From assembly GCA_000198515.1 (NCBI GenBank), contig FP929140.1, forward strand, positions 2,330,527-2,394,526: a DNA stretch of 64,000 nt, written 5' to 3'. Origin of the DNA: a gamma proteobacterium HdN1 (GTDB taxonomy: Bacteria > Pseudomonadota > Gammaproteobacteria > Pseudomonadales > Ketobacteraceae). The notes below the pieces were generated by a model. It saw only the letters and a program-made list of their open reading frames with translations, was not told the origin of the DNA and ran no database searches. A program made the position numbers and the translations under genes. Positions 27,534 through 36,693 of this stretch are shown piece after piece (position 1 is the first letter of the stretch; the number at the start of each line of letters is the position of its first letter).

Positions 27534-29460
27534 GTTACTCCCCCCTCGCCTTGCTAACCAGATAGCAGCAGGTGAGGTGGTGGAGCGTCCTGCATCCGTT
27601 CTCAAGGAATTGTTGGAAAACGCGTTGGATGCAGGTGCCACCCGCATTGATATTGATGTCGAAGAAGGTGGCGTAAAGCTCATCCGCGTTCGGGATAACG
27701 GCAGCGGAATTCCCAAGGACGAGATGCCGCTTGCGCTTGCGCGCCACGCCACATCAAAAATCCATCAAATTGAAGACCTTGAAGGCGTCGTTACCCTTGG
27801 GTTTCGTGGTGAGGCGCTTGCATCCATCGCGTCTGTTTCCCGTTTGCAGCTAAGTGCTAGCGATAATGAAAACGGCACCGGCTGGCGGGTAGAAACTGAA
27901 GGCCAGGATATGGCCGCAATGGTTTCTGCAACGGCGCACCCGCGTGGCACAACGCTTGAAGTGCATGATTTGTTTTTTAATACCCCAGCGCGGCGCAAGT
28001 TTCTGCGTGCCGAAAAAACTGAGTTTAACCATCTTGAAGAAGTCTTCCGCAAACTTGCACTCAGTCACTTCGAGACGGGGTTTAGCTTGCGCCATAACGG
28101 TCGAAACCTGCACCAACTCAAACCGGCGACAAGTGAGCTGGAGCAGGATCGTAGAATTGCGAGCCTGCTGGGGAGTGTTTTCGTAGAGAATGCCGTGCGC
28201 GTTGAAGTAGCGATTGGTGATCTTCGACTATGGGGTTGGATGGGGTTGCCCACATTTTCCCGCGCGCAGGCGGACTGTCAGTATTTTTTTGTGAATGGCC
28301 GCGTTATTCGCGACAAAGTGGTCAATCACGCCGTGCGTCAAGCGTATCGCGATGTGCTCTACCACGATCGGCATCCGGCGTATGTGCTGTTTTTTGAGCT
28401 AGATCCGCGTATGGTAGACGTGAATGTCCACCCGACAAAGCATGAAGTTCGGTTTCGCGAAAGTCGCCAAGTTCACGATTTCTTATACCGTAGCCTGCAT
28501 CGGGCCATCGCAGAAATTACCCCTGCTTCGGCAACGCCAGCGGCACAATCAGGCATGGCAGGGCAGGCACCGCTGAGTGCAAGCGAGATTCCGTTCGGTG
28601 CGAATGCGAATGCGAATGTGGATCACTCTGGAATGCTGCTAGGCGCTTCATCAGCGGCTTATATTCCTTCCGGTTTTGTTCCCAACCCTTCTGCTCTGCC
28701 GGATCAGGCTGCACCGCAGCAAACGGTTTTACCCATCGGAATTGGCGGTAGTTGGCAAGCACCTAGGCGTGATTCTGGAAATAGCTATCGCGCAATGGCG
28801 GGGTACCAAGCGCTACACCCGTTGCCAGAACAATCGCCAGAAAACACGCTGACACCCAGCGTTCGCGAGGGAGAGATTCCACCGCTCGGGTTCGCATTGG
28901 CGCAGCTACACGGCGTATTTATTCTTGCGCAAAACCAGAATGGATTAATCGTTGTGGATATGCACGCGGCGCACGAACGCATTACCTACGAGCGTATGAA
29001 GCAAACTTGGGCCGAAGATCGCCTGCGTTCACAAACGCTATTGGTGCCGATTGGCTTTGCGGTGAGCCAACGTGAGGCCGACCTGATTGATGAGATGCCG
29101 GAAACCTTCACGCGGCTCGGTTTTCGAATTGAACGGGTCGGCCCAGAAAGCCTTTTGGTGCGTGATGTTCCAGCGCTTTTGGCAGAATGCCGAGTGGAAT
29201 CCTTGGTGCGCGACGTGCTTGGTGATTTACTGGTTCATGGCAATAGTCAGCGAATCGAGGAACACATCAACGCCTTGCTTGGCACCATGGCCTGTCATGG
29301 CTCGGTGCGTGCAAATCGGCAGCTTTCCCTAATGGAAATGAACGCATTGCTTCGCGATATGGAAGCCACCGAGCGCAGCGGCCAGTGTAATCATGGTCGC
29401 CCTACATGGGTGTCGTTAAGTCTGAAGGAACTGGATAAGCTTTTTCTGCGTGGGCGGTAA
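27520..29460 (+). CDS. mutL: DNA mismatch repair protein MutL (endonuclease-motif type)
   Basis: A 646-residue GHKL ATPase that couples mismatch recognition by MutS to strand removal. The N-terminal ATPase motifs are [24 protein letters not shown] and GFRGEAL. A Pro/Ala/Gln-rich linker spans ~330-460. The C-terminal dimerisation domain has [12 protein letters not shown], matching the D[QM]HA(X)2E(X)4E metal-binding signature, and the later CHGSVRANR. MutL proteins with this signature nick DNA themselves and serve bacteria without MutH; E. coli MutL lacks it. This predicts methyl-independent repair, as in Pseudomonas. A terminator follows. Confidence 0.97.
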   Translation: MRRIELLPPRLANQIAAGEVVERPASVLKELLENALDAGATRIDIDVEEGGVKLIRVRDNGSGIPKDEMPLALARHATSKIHQIEDLEGVVTLGFRGEALASIASVSRLQLSASDNENGTGWRVETEGQDMAAMVSATAHPRGTTLEVHDLFFNTPARRKFLRAEKTEFNHLEEVFRKLALSHFETGFSLRHNGRNLHQLKPATSELEQDRRIASLLGSVFVENAVRVEVAIGDLRLWGWMGLPTFSRAQADCQYFFVNGRVIRDKVVNHAVRQAYRDVLYHDRHPAYVLFFELDPRMVDVNVHPTKHEVRFRESRQVHDFLYRSLHRAIAEITPASATPAAQSGMAGQAPLSASEIPFGANANANVDHSGMLLGASSAAYIPSGFVPNPSALPDQAAPQQTVLPIGIGGSWQAPRRDSGNSYRAMAGYQALHPLPEQSPENTLTPSVREGEIPPLGFALAQLHGVFILAQNQNGLIVVDMHAAHERITYERMKQTWAEDRLRSQTLLVPIGFAVSQREADLIDEMPETFTRLGFRIERVGPESLLVRDVPALLAECRVESLVRDVLGDLLVHGNSQRIEEHINALLGTMACHGSVRANRQLSLMEMNALLRDMEATERSGQCNHGRPTWVSLSLKELDKLFLRGR

Positions 29461-29486
29461 AGACATTCTTTCGCTTTAGCATAAGA

Positions 29487-29512
29487 AAAGCTCCCGCTTT
29501 CGCGGGAGCTTT
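29487..29512 (+). terminator. Terminator between convergent mutL and pckA
   Basis: An 11-bp stem AAAGCTCCCGC / GCGGGAGCTTT with a 4-nt loop lies 26 bp after the mutL stop and 10 bp after the pckA stop on the other strand. The A- and T-rich arms let it serve both directions. Confidence 0.82.
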
Positions 29513-29521
29513 AGCGCAAGC

Positions 29522-31069
29522 TTAGCCTTGTTGCGGGCCAGCTTTTACGATGTCAGCAGAAACTTCGTATTGCGCGAAGTTCTTGGCGAACTGGCCGGCA
29601 AGCTCTTTTACGCGAGCTGCGTAAGCGGCTTTGTCTGCCCAGCTCTTTTCGGGAACCAGAAGGTTGTCGTCTACGCCGGTTACGCGCACCGGTACATCTA
29701 GGTTCAGGCCGTCGATGTGAGTGGTTTCGACTTCATCCAGCTCGCCGCTCAGAATTGCATTCACAACTGCGCGGGTGGTCGGGATGGAGAAGCGCTTGCC
29801 CGTACCGTAGGCGCCACCGGTCCAGCCGGTGTTCACAAGGAATACCTTGGAGCCGAATTCTTCAATACGCTGAATCAGAAGCTCTGCGTAATCCTTGGCA
29901 GGACGCGGCAGGAAGGCTGCGCCGAAACCGGTGGAGAACGTAGTTTTGATGCCGGAGCCGTGGCCCATTTCCGTGGAACCCACCAGCGCGGTGTAGCCGC
30001 TGAGGTAGTGGTAGGCTGCCGCTTCTTTGCTGAGGCGTGATACGGGTGGAATCACGCCGTTCAGGTCGCAGGTCAGGAAGATGATGTGCTTGGGTTCGCC
30101 AGCACGATTCGCTTCGCAACGCTTGGCGATGTTTTCCAGCGGGTAGGCTGCGCGGGTGTTCTGGGTCAGCGAGACGTCTTTGTAGTCTGCGGTGCGGGTT
30201 TCTGGGTTGATCACCACGTTTTCAAGAACGGCGCCAAAACGAATGGCGTCCCAAATGACGGGCTCGTTCTCTTGGGAGAGGTCGATGCACTTGGCGTAGC
30301 AGCCGCCTTCGATATTGAACACCGAGCCTTTGGCCCAGCCGTGCTCATCGTCACCAATCAGGTAGCGGTTCGGATCTGCAGAAAGAGTGGTTTTGCCGGT
30401 GCCAGAGAGGCCGAAGAACAGCGCAACGTTGCCGTTTTCGCCTACGTTGGCAGAGCAGTGCATGGAAAGCACGCCTTGGGCAGGCAGAAGGTAGTTCTGT
30501 ACCGAGAACATGGATTTTTTCATTTCGCCCGCATAGCGCATGCCGGCGATCAGGACTTTGCGTTGTGCAAAGTTCAGGATGACGGTGCCTTCGCTGTTGG
30601 TGCCGTCGCGTTCAGGTACGCACACAAAGTTCGGCGCGTGCAGAATTTGCCATTCTGCTTTGCTTTTCGGGTTGTAACGCTCGGGGCGGATGAAGAGCGT
30701 GCGGCCGAACAGGTTGTGCCATGCGGTTTGCGTGGTCACTTTTACCGGCTGATAGAATTCTGGATCTGCGCCAACGTGCAGGTGTGACACAAAGGTTTCG
30801 CTTTCGGCGGCAAAGGCTTCCACTTTGCTCCACAGTGCGTCGAACTTGTCGGCGGGGAAGGGGCGGTTCACGGAACCCCATTTGATGTGGTTGGTGGAGC
30901 TTGGCTCATCGACGATGAAACGATCCATCGGTGAACGGCCGGTGCGCGCGCCGGTTTCTGCAACGAAAGCGCCTGTGTCGGAGAGATGGCCTTCGCCGCG
31001 GCGAATGGCTTTTTCAACAAGGACAGCAGTGCTCAGGTCGATATAAACTTTCGGTGATGCTTGTGTCAT
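29522..31069 (-). CDS. pckA: Phosphoenolpyruvate carboxykinase (ATP)
   Basis: A 515-residue gluconeogenic enzyme converting oxaloacetate plus ATP to phosphoenolpyruvate and CO2 in the cytoplasm. The kinase-1a loop is [14 protein letters not shown]. Other marks are the metal-binding GDDEHGW and the substrate segments [10 protein letters not shown] and [13 protein letters not shown]. The ATG at 31069 has GAGGA 9 nt upstream and gives the normal length; the open frame continues without support to 31324. The gene order with hslO, hslR and yrfG is that of E. coli, with about 445 bp of spacer before hslO. Confidence 0.97.
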   Translation of the reverse strand: MTQASPKVYIDLSTAVLVEKAIRRGEGHLSDTGAFVAETGARTGRSPMDRFIVDEPSSTNHIKWGSVNRPFPADKFDALWSKVEAFAAESETFVSHLHVGADPEFYQPVKVTTQTAWHNLFGRTLFIRPERYNPKSKAEWQILHAPNFVCVPERDGTNSEGTVILNFAQRKVLIAGMRYAGEMKKSMFSVQNYLLPAQGVLSMHCSANVGENGNVALFFGLSGTGKTTLSADPNRYLIGDDEHGWAKGSVFNIEGGCYAKCIDLSQENEPVIWDAIRFGAVLENVVINPETRTADYKDVSLTQNTRAAYPLENIAKRCEANRAGEPKHIIFLTCDLNGVIPPVSRLSKEAAAYHYLSGYTALVGSTEMGHGSGIKTTFSTGFGAAFLPRPAKDYAELLIQRIEEFGSKVFLVNTGWTGGAYGTGKRFSIPTTRAVVNAILSGELDEVETTHIDGLNLDVPVRVTGVDDNLLVPEKSWADKAAYAARVKELAGQFAKNFAQYEVSADIVKAGPQQG

Positions 31070-31514
31070 GTTTGCAAGTTCCTCACGGCTTTTGGCCGAT
31101 GTTGTTTCGTAATCGCGGGCGGTCGTCAGATGTGCGACCGCATTCATCGCGTCCCTTTGGTAGCACCGGATGGGCCAGACGTCAGGACAATGTCCATCGT
31201 TGGCTAACCTACGTTTTGCAACGGGGTTGCTTCTACAGTTACCACAACTGCAGCCGGGCGGCTTGTTGCACAAGAAAAAAGGGTGATTTCTTCTGTGATT
31301 GCAAGCGCCTTTGGGTGCTCGCAAAGCCGCGTTGGGGTGGGTGCCGGATGAATAGCGCGGGATTATCGCAAAAATTGCAAAGAAAGGCGACGGGCAAAAG
31401 TTGCGAGTTGTTGCGATTGTGTAGAGGGGCTCACGCAGGATCGCTTGAAATATCCTGCGTGAGAGGATGCAGTGAGGCGTTCATTGGAGCGCGTAATTGC
31501 TTTGATTCATTGGA
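31070..31514. other. pckA upstream region (445 bp)
   Basis: This gap lies between the end of hslO and the start of pckA, both on the minus strand. It should hold the pckA promoter and leader. I see the pckA ribosome-binding site (GAGGA near 31080) and, near hslO, the hairpin at 31430-31463. I see no convincing sigma-70 box, tRNA or small gene; open frames here show no family likeness. Confidence 0.6.
31430..31463 (-). terminator. Hairpin downstream of hslO
   Basis: A perfect 12-bp stem (CTCACGCAGGAT / ATCCTGCGTGAG) with a 10-nt loop lies about 50 nt after the hslO stop on the minus strand. No T-run follows, so termination is possible but unproven. Confidence 0.55.
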
Positions 31515-32417
31515 TTATTGCGGCTGATCCGGCCCTTTGCTGGCTTGTGGCGAGAGCAGTAACGCAATGTCTACTTTGTCAAAGGTATACGTCTGGTTAC
31601 AAAATTCACAGGTGGTGCTGATCTGGCCTCGCTCATCCAGAATTTCTTCTAAGGTGCTTCGGCCTAGATTGGCGAGCGCAGCGCCTACGCGTGCCTGTGA
31701 GCACGAGCAGTGGAATTGAATTTCGTGTGGCTGGAAGATGCGCACGTCTTCTTCGTGGAACAGGCGCTGTAGCAGGCTTTGCGGCGGGAGGTGGAGCTGT
31801 TCGTCTGGCGTGATGGTGTGTGCAAGCGTGGTCAGCCTCTGCCAGTCTTCCTCGTTTTGTTCATGGCTACGTTGCTGTTCCGTGTTGAACGGCAGTTGTT
31901 GAAGAATCATTCCAGCCGCGCGGCCGCTGCCTTGAACGAGCCAAAGGCGTGTGGCAATTTGTTCGGATTGTTGGAAATAAAATTCCAATGATTCAGACAG
32001 ATTTCTGCCCTCTAGCGGAACAATGCCTTGGTAGCGTTCGCCGGTGCGCGGGTCGAGGGTGATGACGAGTTGTGAGCCGGCAAGCAGCTCGCTGAATCCA
32101 AGGCCACTGGTATTACCGCTCCAACGGGCAAGGGCGCGGACGTTGCGTTCGTTGTCGCATTCGACCATTAAAAGGTCGATGGGGGCGCCGCCGCGTGCTT
32201 GCAGGATCAGTGAACCGTCGATCTTTACGGTGGAGGCGAGCAGTACCGCCGCCGCAAGTAGCTCGCCTAAAAGTTGCTGGATTTCGATGGGATAATCGTA
32301 TTTGGCAAATACGGCTTGCAGGCTATGTTCAAGCAAGACGATTTCACCACGCACGTTACTATCTTCAATCAGAAAGCGCTGGCAGGTATCAGTATCGGCA
32401 AAGGTGGGTGGTTGCAT
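31515..32417 (-). CDS. hslO: Redox-regulated chaperone Hsp33
   Basis: A 300-residue cytoplasmic holdase switched on by oxidative stress. The C-terminal zinc/redox center has the CxC and CxxC pairs (FHCSCS and TCEFCNQ). Upon oxidation these form disulfides and expose the substrate-binding surface. The N-terminal core segments GELLAAAVLLASTVKIDGSLILQ and GEVVPLEGRNL-like IVPLEGRNLSESLEFY are typical. The ATG at 32417 gives the normal length. It is the last gene of the yrfG-hslR-hslO operon; hslR ends 25 bp upstream. Confidence 0.97.
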   Translation of the reverse strand: MQPPTFADTDTCQRFLIEDSNVRGEIVLLEHSLQAVFAKYDYPIEIQQLLGELLAAAVLLASTVKIDGSLILQARGGAPIDLLMVECDNERNVRALARWSGNTSGLGFSELLAGSQLVITLDPRTGERYQGIVPLEGRNLSESLEFYFQQSEQIATRLWLVQGSGRAAGMILQQLPFNTEQQRSHEQNEEDWQRLTTLAHTITPDEQLHLPPQSLLQRLFHEEDVRIFQPHEIQFHCSCSQARVGAALANLGRSTLEEILDERGQISTTCEFCNQTYTFDKVDIALLLSPQASKGPDQPQ

Positions 32418-32442
32418 GGTGATCGTCTTGCGGTGTCTTGGG

Positions 32443-32895
32443 TTAGTCGGATGGCGCTTGAGAAAATCGGATGATCTGGCGGCGCTGCTTTTTGCTGGGG
32501 CGGCCAACGGAATGAGGTTGGCTTTCTGCGAGCAGTTTGCGCTGTAGGGAAAGTTCGGTGCGTTTTTCGATACTCTCGGCGGTTTCTTCGTAGAGCGTTG
32601 CCGCAAGGGTAGCATTGCTGCGCTTGTCCGTCAGGGCAAGAACGATTACCGTGCGCCGGTCAAGACCTTGAGTTAAGGTGATTTCAGCGCCAATGCGTAC
32701 TTCTTTGCTGGCTTTTACGCGGTGGCCGTCGTAGTGCACTTTGCCGCCTTCGATCATCTCTTGTGAAAGCCCACGGGTTTTGTAAAAGCGCGCTGCCCAG
32801 AGCCATTTGTCGAGGCGTACCGAGGTTTCGTGGCTGTTTTCGTCCGCAATTTCACGTTTGGCGTCCGCCTTCGTGTGGATTTTCTGGCGCGCCAT
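32443..32895 (-). CDS. hslR: Heat shock protein 15 (S4-domain ribosome-associated protein)
   Basis: About 150 residues. Hsp15 binds 50S subunits that carry stranded nascent chains after heat shock. The S4 RNA-binding domain spans ~28-90 (VRLDKWLWAARFYKTRGLSQEMIEGGKVHYDG). It is followed by a basic tail ending GRPSKKQRRQIIRF, typical of Hsp15. The ATG at 32895 has GGAG 10 nt upstream and begins one base after the yrfG stop, so the two are tightly coupled. The frame is open 51 bp further upstream inside yrfG without support. Confidence 0.94.
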   Translation of the reverse strand: MARQKIHTKADAKREIADENSHETSVRLDKWLWAARFYKTRGLSQEMIEGGKVHYDGHRVKASKEVRIGAEITLTQGLDRRTVIVLALTDKRSNATLAATLYEETAESIEKRTELSLQRKLLAESQPHSVGRPSKKQRRQIIRFSQAPSD

Positions 32896-32896
32896 C

Positions 32897-33610
32897 TCAG
32901 CCGCGCTCCGGCGGAAAGATGTGGCGGAAATCATCCACCGCAGCAAATTGGGCGTAGTGCATTTCTTCGCGTTGCAGATCGGGTTTTAGCACGCCCAGCA
33001 AGAAGCCGATGCCGGCATTGTGTGCGGTTTGTAATACCGTGGCGTTGTCATCAATCAGTAACGTGCGTTGTGTATCGTAGTGAACGTGTTGTGACGGGCT
33101 GCCTAGATACTCACGCAGGGCGTTCCAAAAATGCGGATCTTCTTTCGGATAGCCAAAGTCGTGAGAACTGATTTGCAGGTCGAAATACTGGCCGATGTCG
33201 GTTTGTGCGAGTTTTAGATCAAGGCTTGCACGATGTGCATTGGTGCAAAGTACACTGGTGCGCCCGCTGTTTTTGACGGCACGCAAAAAATCAATTGCGT
33301 GAGGCCGCGGTTGAATCCGTTCACGTACTGAATGCTTTAGGGCGCGAATATCCAAGTCCAGTGCGTTCGACCAAAAATCGACGCAGTACCAGTTGAGGGT
33401 GCCGTGATGTTGGCCAAAGCGCGTGGTTAATTGGGCTTTGGCGTCTTCAATGCTAGTATGCCGTGCAGATGCAAACTGCTCCGGCAGGTATTGCAGCCAA
33501 AAATAGTTGTCGAACGATAGGTCGAGCAAAGTGCCGTCCATATCCAGAAGGACGGTATCAATGTTTTCCCAGTTCTTGTTTTCCCAGTCAAGGGCGAGGC
33601 GATCCATCAT
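32897..33610 (-). CDS. yrfG: HAD-family GMP/IMP nucleotidase (YrfG)
   Basis: A 237-residue HAD hydrolase that in E. coli dephosphorylates purine 5'-nucleotides such as GMP and IMP. Motif I is LLDMDGTLLDLSFDNYFW, almost identical to YrfG proteins. Motif II is around VLCTNAH and motif III/IV includes GYPKEDPHFW and LLIDDN. First gene of the yrfG-hslR-hslO operon, divergent from nudE with 42 bp between, exactly the enterobacterial order apart from the missing igaA. Confidence 0.93.
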   Translation of the reverse strand: MMDRLALDWENKNWENIDTVLLDMDGTLLDLSFDNYFWLQYLPEQFASARHTSIEDAKAQLTTRFGQHHGTLNWYCVDFWSNALDLDIRALKHSVRERIQPRPHAIDFLRAVKNSGRTSVLCTNAHRASLDLKLAQTDIGQYFDLQISSHDFGYPKEDPHFWNALREYLGSPSQHVHYDTQRTLLIDDNATVLQTAHNAGIGFLLGVLKPDLQREEMHYAQFAAVDDFRHIFPPERG

Positions 33611-33652
33611 GGCAAACTTGGTGACTCTTTATTCTCTACAGGACAAGACAGT

Positions 33653-34231
33653 ATGCCCGTAAAACCCAAAATTTTGAAGCGTGAGGTAGTGGCACAAAGC
33701 CGGTTTTTTGGGGTGGAGCAGCTGCATTTACGCTTCAGCAACGGCGTGGAGCGAGTCTATGAACGTTTGCGCAGCCCACGGATTCCGGCAGTAATGGTGG
33801 TTGCGCTCAAGGATGAGGATACGGTGCTGCTCATTCGCGAGTATTCAGGCGGTTTGGATAATTACCAGTTAACTTTGCCGAAAGGTGCTTTGGAGTTGGG
33901 TGAGCCGCTGTTTGATGGTGCGTGCCGAGAGCTGCGCGAAGAGGTTGGGTTTGGTGCGCGGCGTTTCAAAGAACTAAAGCGCTTGTCGCTCTCGCCCGGG
34001 TATATGGGCCACATGATCTATGTGGTTTTGGCGGAGGATCTTTACCCCGCACCGCTCGATGGAGATGAACCAGAACCTTTGGAGGTGGTAGAGCATCCTC
34101 TGGAGGATATGGATCGCTTGATTCGCGCGGCTGATTTTACCGAGGCACGCGCTTTGGCGGCTTTATACATGGTGCGCGATTTGATTCGCGAGCGACGCGC
34201 AAAGCGTGAGAGCGAAGAGCAGGCACTGTGA
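33653..34231 (+). CDS. nudE: ADP compounds hydrolase NudE (Nudix)
   Basis: A 192-residue Nudix hydrolase that cleaves ADP-ribose, Ap3A and NADH to AMP-containing products. The Nudix box reads GALELGEPLFDGACRELREEVGF, an exact match to GX5EX7REUXEEXGU. The preceding LPKG and the C-terminal helical part are usual for NudE. An AGGACAAGACAGT purine run gives a fair ribosome-binding site. It is divergent from yrfG as in E. coli and is followed closely by cysQ, so the two genes may be cotranscribed. Confidence 0.95.
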   Translation: MPVKPKILKREVVAQSRFFGVEQLHLRFSNGVERVYERLRSPRIPAVMVVALKDEDTVLLIREYSGGLDNYQLTLPKGALELGEPLFDGACRELREEVGFGARRFKELKRLSLSPGYMGHMIYVVLAEDLYPAPLDGDEPEPLEVVEHPLEDMDRLIRAADFTEARALAALYMVRDLIRERRAKRESEEQAL

Positions 34232-34267
34232 TTTTTGAGTGGTTGGTTATGTTGGAGGAAAATTGAA

Positions 34268-35155
34268 ATGGGCACGATTGACAGCCTTGCATCACCATCG
34301 TTGTTAGAAGAGGTGATTCAGATCGCGCGCCGCGCAGGGGAGGCGATATTGGAGGTGTATCATGCGAGCGGCGCAGTTGAAGTTCAGCATAAAGACGATA
34401 ATTCGCCACTCACCATTGCCGATGAGCGCTCCAATCGGGTGATCGTAGAGAGCTTGCGCGCATTGAATTTGCCGATGCCAGTACCTCTGGTGTCGGAGGA
34501 GTGCCCGCTGCCGGCGTTAAGCGAGCGCAAGCAGTGGCCGCGTTTTTGGTTAATCGACCCTTTGGATGGTACCAAGGAATTTATTAAGCGCAACGATGAA
34601 TTTACCGTCAATATCGCCCTTGTGGAAGGAGGTGTGCCAGTGTTGGGTGTGGTGGTTGCGCCCGCGTTAAATACAACGTGGGCGGGTGCTATGGCCTATG
34701 GCGCGTTTCGGGAATGTCATGCGGCAAGGCAAGGGCGTATTGAACGAGTCGAGATTGCGCCACGTAAACTGAGTCGTGATTCGATTACGGTACTCGGATC
34801 ACGTAGCCACGGCGTCGAGTCTATGGATGCGCTGCTCGCCGGTTTGCAGGCACAATTTAAGAGTGTTCAGATTGAAAATGTCGGCAGTTCCCTCAAATTT
34901 TGTCGCGTAGCGGAAGGTTCGGCAGATCTTTATCCACGCCTGACGCCGGTGTGTGAGTGGGATGCGGCCGCTGCCCATGCCGTGTTGCGCGCTGCTGGAG
35001 GAGATGTGTTTTCTCCCACGCGCGCCGCACCTATGGCTGAATCTCTCCGTTATCGCTTGGACGATGGTTTGCTGGTTCCGCAATTTTTAGCGGTTGGTGA
35101 TTTAGAGGCGCCTTGGAACCAGCTGTTGGCAAATTGCTTTGGTGTTTCTAAGTAG
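34268..35155 (+). CDS. cysQ: 3'(2'),5'-bisphosphate nucleotidase CysQ
   Basis: A 295-residue inositol-monophosphatase-fold, Mg-dependent and lithium-sensitive phosphatase. It removes the 3'-phosphate from PAP/PAPS made in sulfate assimilation. Motifs: the metal site DPLDGTKEFIKRNDEFTVNIAL, the upstream SEE (LVSEECPLP), and the C-terminal CEWDAAAAHAVLRAAGG. The ATG at 34268 has a strong GGAGGA 8 nt upstream; the frame is open from a TTG at 34235 without support. It is convergent with cysC, which makes PAPS, so producer and remover of the same nucleotide lie side by side. Confidence 0.94.
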   Translation: MGTIDSLASPSLLEEVIQIARRAGEAILEVYHASGAVEVQHKDDNSPLTIADERSNRVIVESLRALNLPMPVPLVSEECPLPALSERKQWPRFWLIDPLDGTKEFIKRNDEFTVNIALVEGGVPVLGVVVAPALNTTWAGAMAYGAFRECHAARQGRIERVEIAPRKLSRDSITVLGSRSHGVESMDALLAGLQAQFKSVQIENVGSSLKFCRVAEGSADLYPRLTPVCEWDAAAAHAVLRAAGGDVFSPTRAAPMAESLRYRLDDGLLVPQFLAVGDLEAPWNQLLANCFGVSK

Positions 35156-35184
35156 CGAGGTGCTCTTAAGTCGCGAGGTTTGGC
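35149..35184. repeat. 18-bp tandem duplication across the cysQ/cysC ends
   Basis: Units TAAGTAGCGAGGTGCTCT and TAAGTCGCGAGGTTTGGC share their first 12 bases with one change. The duplication covers the cysQ stop codon and the last codons of cysC. Confidence 0.75.
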
Positions 35185-35822
35185 TTCGCGAGATAGCCGT
35201 TCTTGGTCAGATAGCTAAAAATGGTTTCTACGCAGGCTTCTACGGAGAGAACTCCTGTGTCCAGTTTGATTTCTGGATTTTCGGGCGATTCGTAAGGAGA
35301 GCTGATGCCGGTAAAGCTCGGGATTTTGCCTTCCCGCGCTTTTTTGTACATGCCTTTTGGGTCGCGCTGTTCGCAAACGGATAGCGTTGCAGCTACGTGG
35401 ATTTCGACGAATTCATCGTCGCGTAGTAACGCGCGAACCATGTCGCGGTCTGCCTGAAAGGGGGATATAAACGCGGTGAGCACGATCAGGCCAGCGTCCG
35501 CAAATAGCTTGGCGACTTCACCGATGCGGCGGATATTTTCGATGCGGTCTTGGTCGGAAAAGCCAAGATCTTTGTTCAGCCCATGGCGGACGTTATCCCC
35601 ATCCAGTAAGTAGCTATGGTAGCCGTGCGCAAACAGGCAGGCTTCTAGCGCATTGGCGAGCGTTGATTTGCCTGCCGCGCTAAGGCCGGTAAACCATAGA
35701 ACGCAGGGTTTTTGCTGCTTTTGTTCGGCGCGTTGCAGATGGCTAACGTTATGCGGGTGCCAGACGACTTGGGTCGCTTTTGGGGTCGCTTTTGGGATCG
35801 GTGCTGCGTTTGGATCGGTCAT
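35166..35822 (-). CDS. cysC: Adenylylsulfate kinase (APS kinase)
   Basis: A 218-residue P-loop kinase that phosphorylates APS to PAPS in sulfate activation. Walker A is [15 protein letters not shown]. Further marks are [16 protein letters not shown], the substrate segment [13 protein letters not shown], and [16 protein letters not shown]. The N-terminal ~20 residues contain a PKATPKAT duplication from two identical 12-bp units at 35771-35794. No sulfate adenylyltransferase genes (cysD/cysN) are in the window. Confidence 0.95.
   Translation of the reverse strand: MTDPNAAPIPKATPKATQVVWHPHNVSHLQRAEQKQQKPCVLWFTGLSAAGKSTLANALEACLFAHGYHSYLLDGDNVRHGLNKDLGFSDQDRIENIRRIGEVAKLFADAGLIVLTAFISPFQADRDMVRALLRDDEFVEIHVAATLSVCEQRDPKGMYKKAREGKIPSFTGISSPYESPENPEIKLDTGVLSVEACVETIFSYLTKNGYLAKPNLAT
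35771..35794. repeat. Perfect 12-bp duplication in cysC
   Basis: GGGTCGCTTTTG occurs twice in a row, in frame, giving the PKATPKAT segment near the N-terminus of APS kinase, outside the catalytic fold. Confidence 0.9.
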
Positions 35823-35962
35823 AGCGTGCAGTTCTTTTTAGTTTTGGATATTGTATAAGCAGCAGAATATAGCAAAAATCATGTTCACCCGCGGGGATTT
35901 ACTGGCAGTCTCGCATAAGGGCGTCTATCTTGCATACAGGCCTAAACCCGAGGATGCGCCTT

Positions 35963-36595
35963 GTGGAACTCTATTTTAGCTATGTCTCGCCTTACAGTCA
36001 GAAAGTGCTGATTGCCTTATACGAAAAAAAACTACCGTTTGTCGGTAAACTGGTCAATCTGGCAGACAAGGCCGACGTTGCAGAGTACAAAGCTATTTTT
36101 CCGCTCGGCAAGGTGCCGCTGTTGGTTACCGATCATCGTCAGTTGGTTCCGGAATCAAGCATCATTATTGAGTATCTGGATGAAGTCGAACCATCTCGCC
36201 CGTTGATTCCGAAAGATTACGAGCAGGCGCGTAGCGTGCGTTTGTGGGATCGCCTCTCCGACCAGTATTTGTCGGCGCCGGTGATTAATATGCTATTTGA
36301 AAGCCGTAAACCCGCCGGCCAGCAAAATCATGCCAATATTGAGCGTTGGAGCCAACAGCTGGGCACCATGTACCGGATGATTGACGATCAGTTAGCGCGT
36401 TACCCCTATTTGGCGAGCGCTGAGTTTTCGATGGCAGATTGTGCCGCGCTTCCGGCTCTGCACTATTCTAGCCAGTTTGCGAGTCTAAAAGGGTTTACGC
36501 GCCTGTCTGCGTATTACGAGAGCCTGATGTTGCGGGCATCAGCGATGCGGGTGATGGACGATGCTGCGCCTTATATTACGGCGTTTCTTGACTAA
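35963..36595 (+). CDS. Glutathione S-transferase family protein
   Basis: About 210 residues with an N-terminal thioredoxin-like GST domain (ELYFSYVSPYSQKVLIALYEK; the cis-Pro is in GKVPLL and the glutathione contact in VPESSIIIEYLDE) and an all-helical C-terminal domain. The Ser/Tyr near the N-terminus could serve as the catalytic residue, but the substrate is unknown. I chose the GTG at 35963 because GAGG lies 9 nt upstream and GST proteins begin just before this strand. The ATG at 35954 overlaps that ribosome-binding site. It is divergent from cysC. It does not look like stringent starvation protein A. Confidence 0.82.
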   Translation: MELYFSYVSPYSQKVLIALYEKKLPFVGKLVNLADKADVAEYKAIFPLGKVPLLVTDHRQLVPESSIIIEYLDEVEPSRPLIPKDYEQARSVRLWDRLSDQYLSAPVINMLFESRKPAGQQNHANIERWSQQLGTMYRMIDDQLARYPYLASAEFSMADCAALPALHYSSQFASLKGFTRLSAYYESLMLRASAMRVMDDAAPYITAFLD

Positions 36596-36644
36596 TCCGG
36601 TCTTCTTTGACTATCCCAGCCTTGCGGGCGGCTTGAACCGTTGC

Positions 36645-36690
36645 GCCAGCTCTAACGATCCCTTGCACCAGCTAACGATTCCTTGCACTA
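36645..36690. repeat. ~22-bp imperfect tandem repeat
   Basis: The spacer between the GST gene and the convergent GGDEF-EAL gene repeats CCAGCTCTAACGATCCCTTGCA nearly two and a half times (CCAGCTAACGATTCCTTGCA, then CTAGCTCTAACGG). Confidence 0.82.
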
Positions 36691-36693
36691 GCT

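Noticed and set aside
30086-31527. Two plus-strand open frames (233 and 198 codons) over pckA and its upstream region
   Set aside because: They run against pckA, have no recognisable domains and no ribosome-binding site, and extend into the hslO end.
35963-36595. The GST-fold protein considered as stringent starvation protein A
   Set aside because: The sequence around the active site and the missing sspB neighbour do not fit; left as a GST-family protein.
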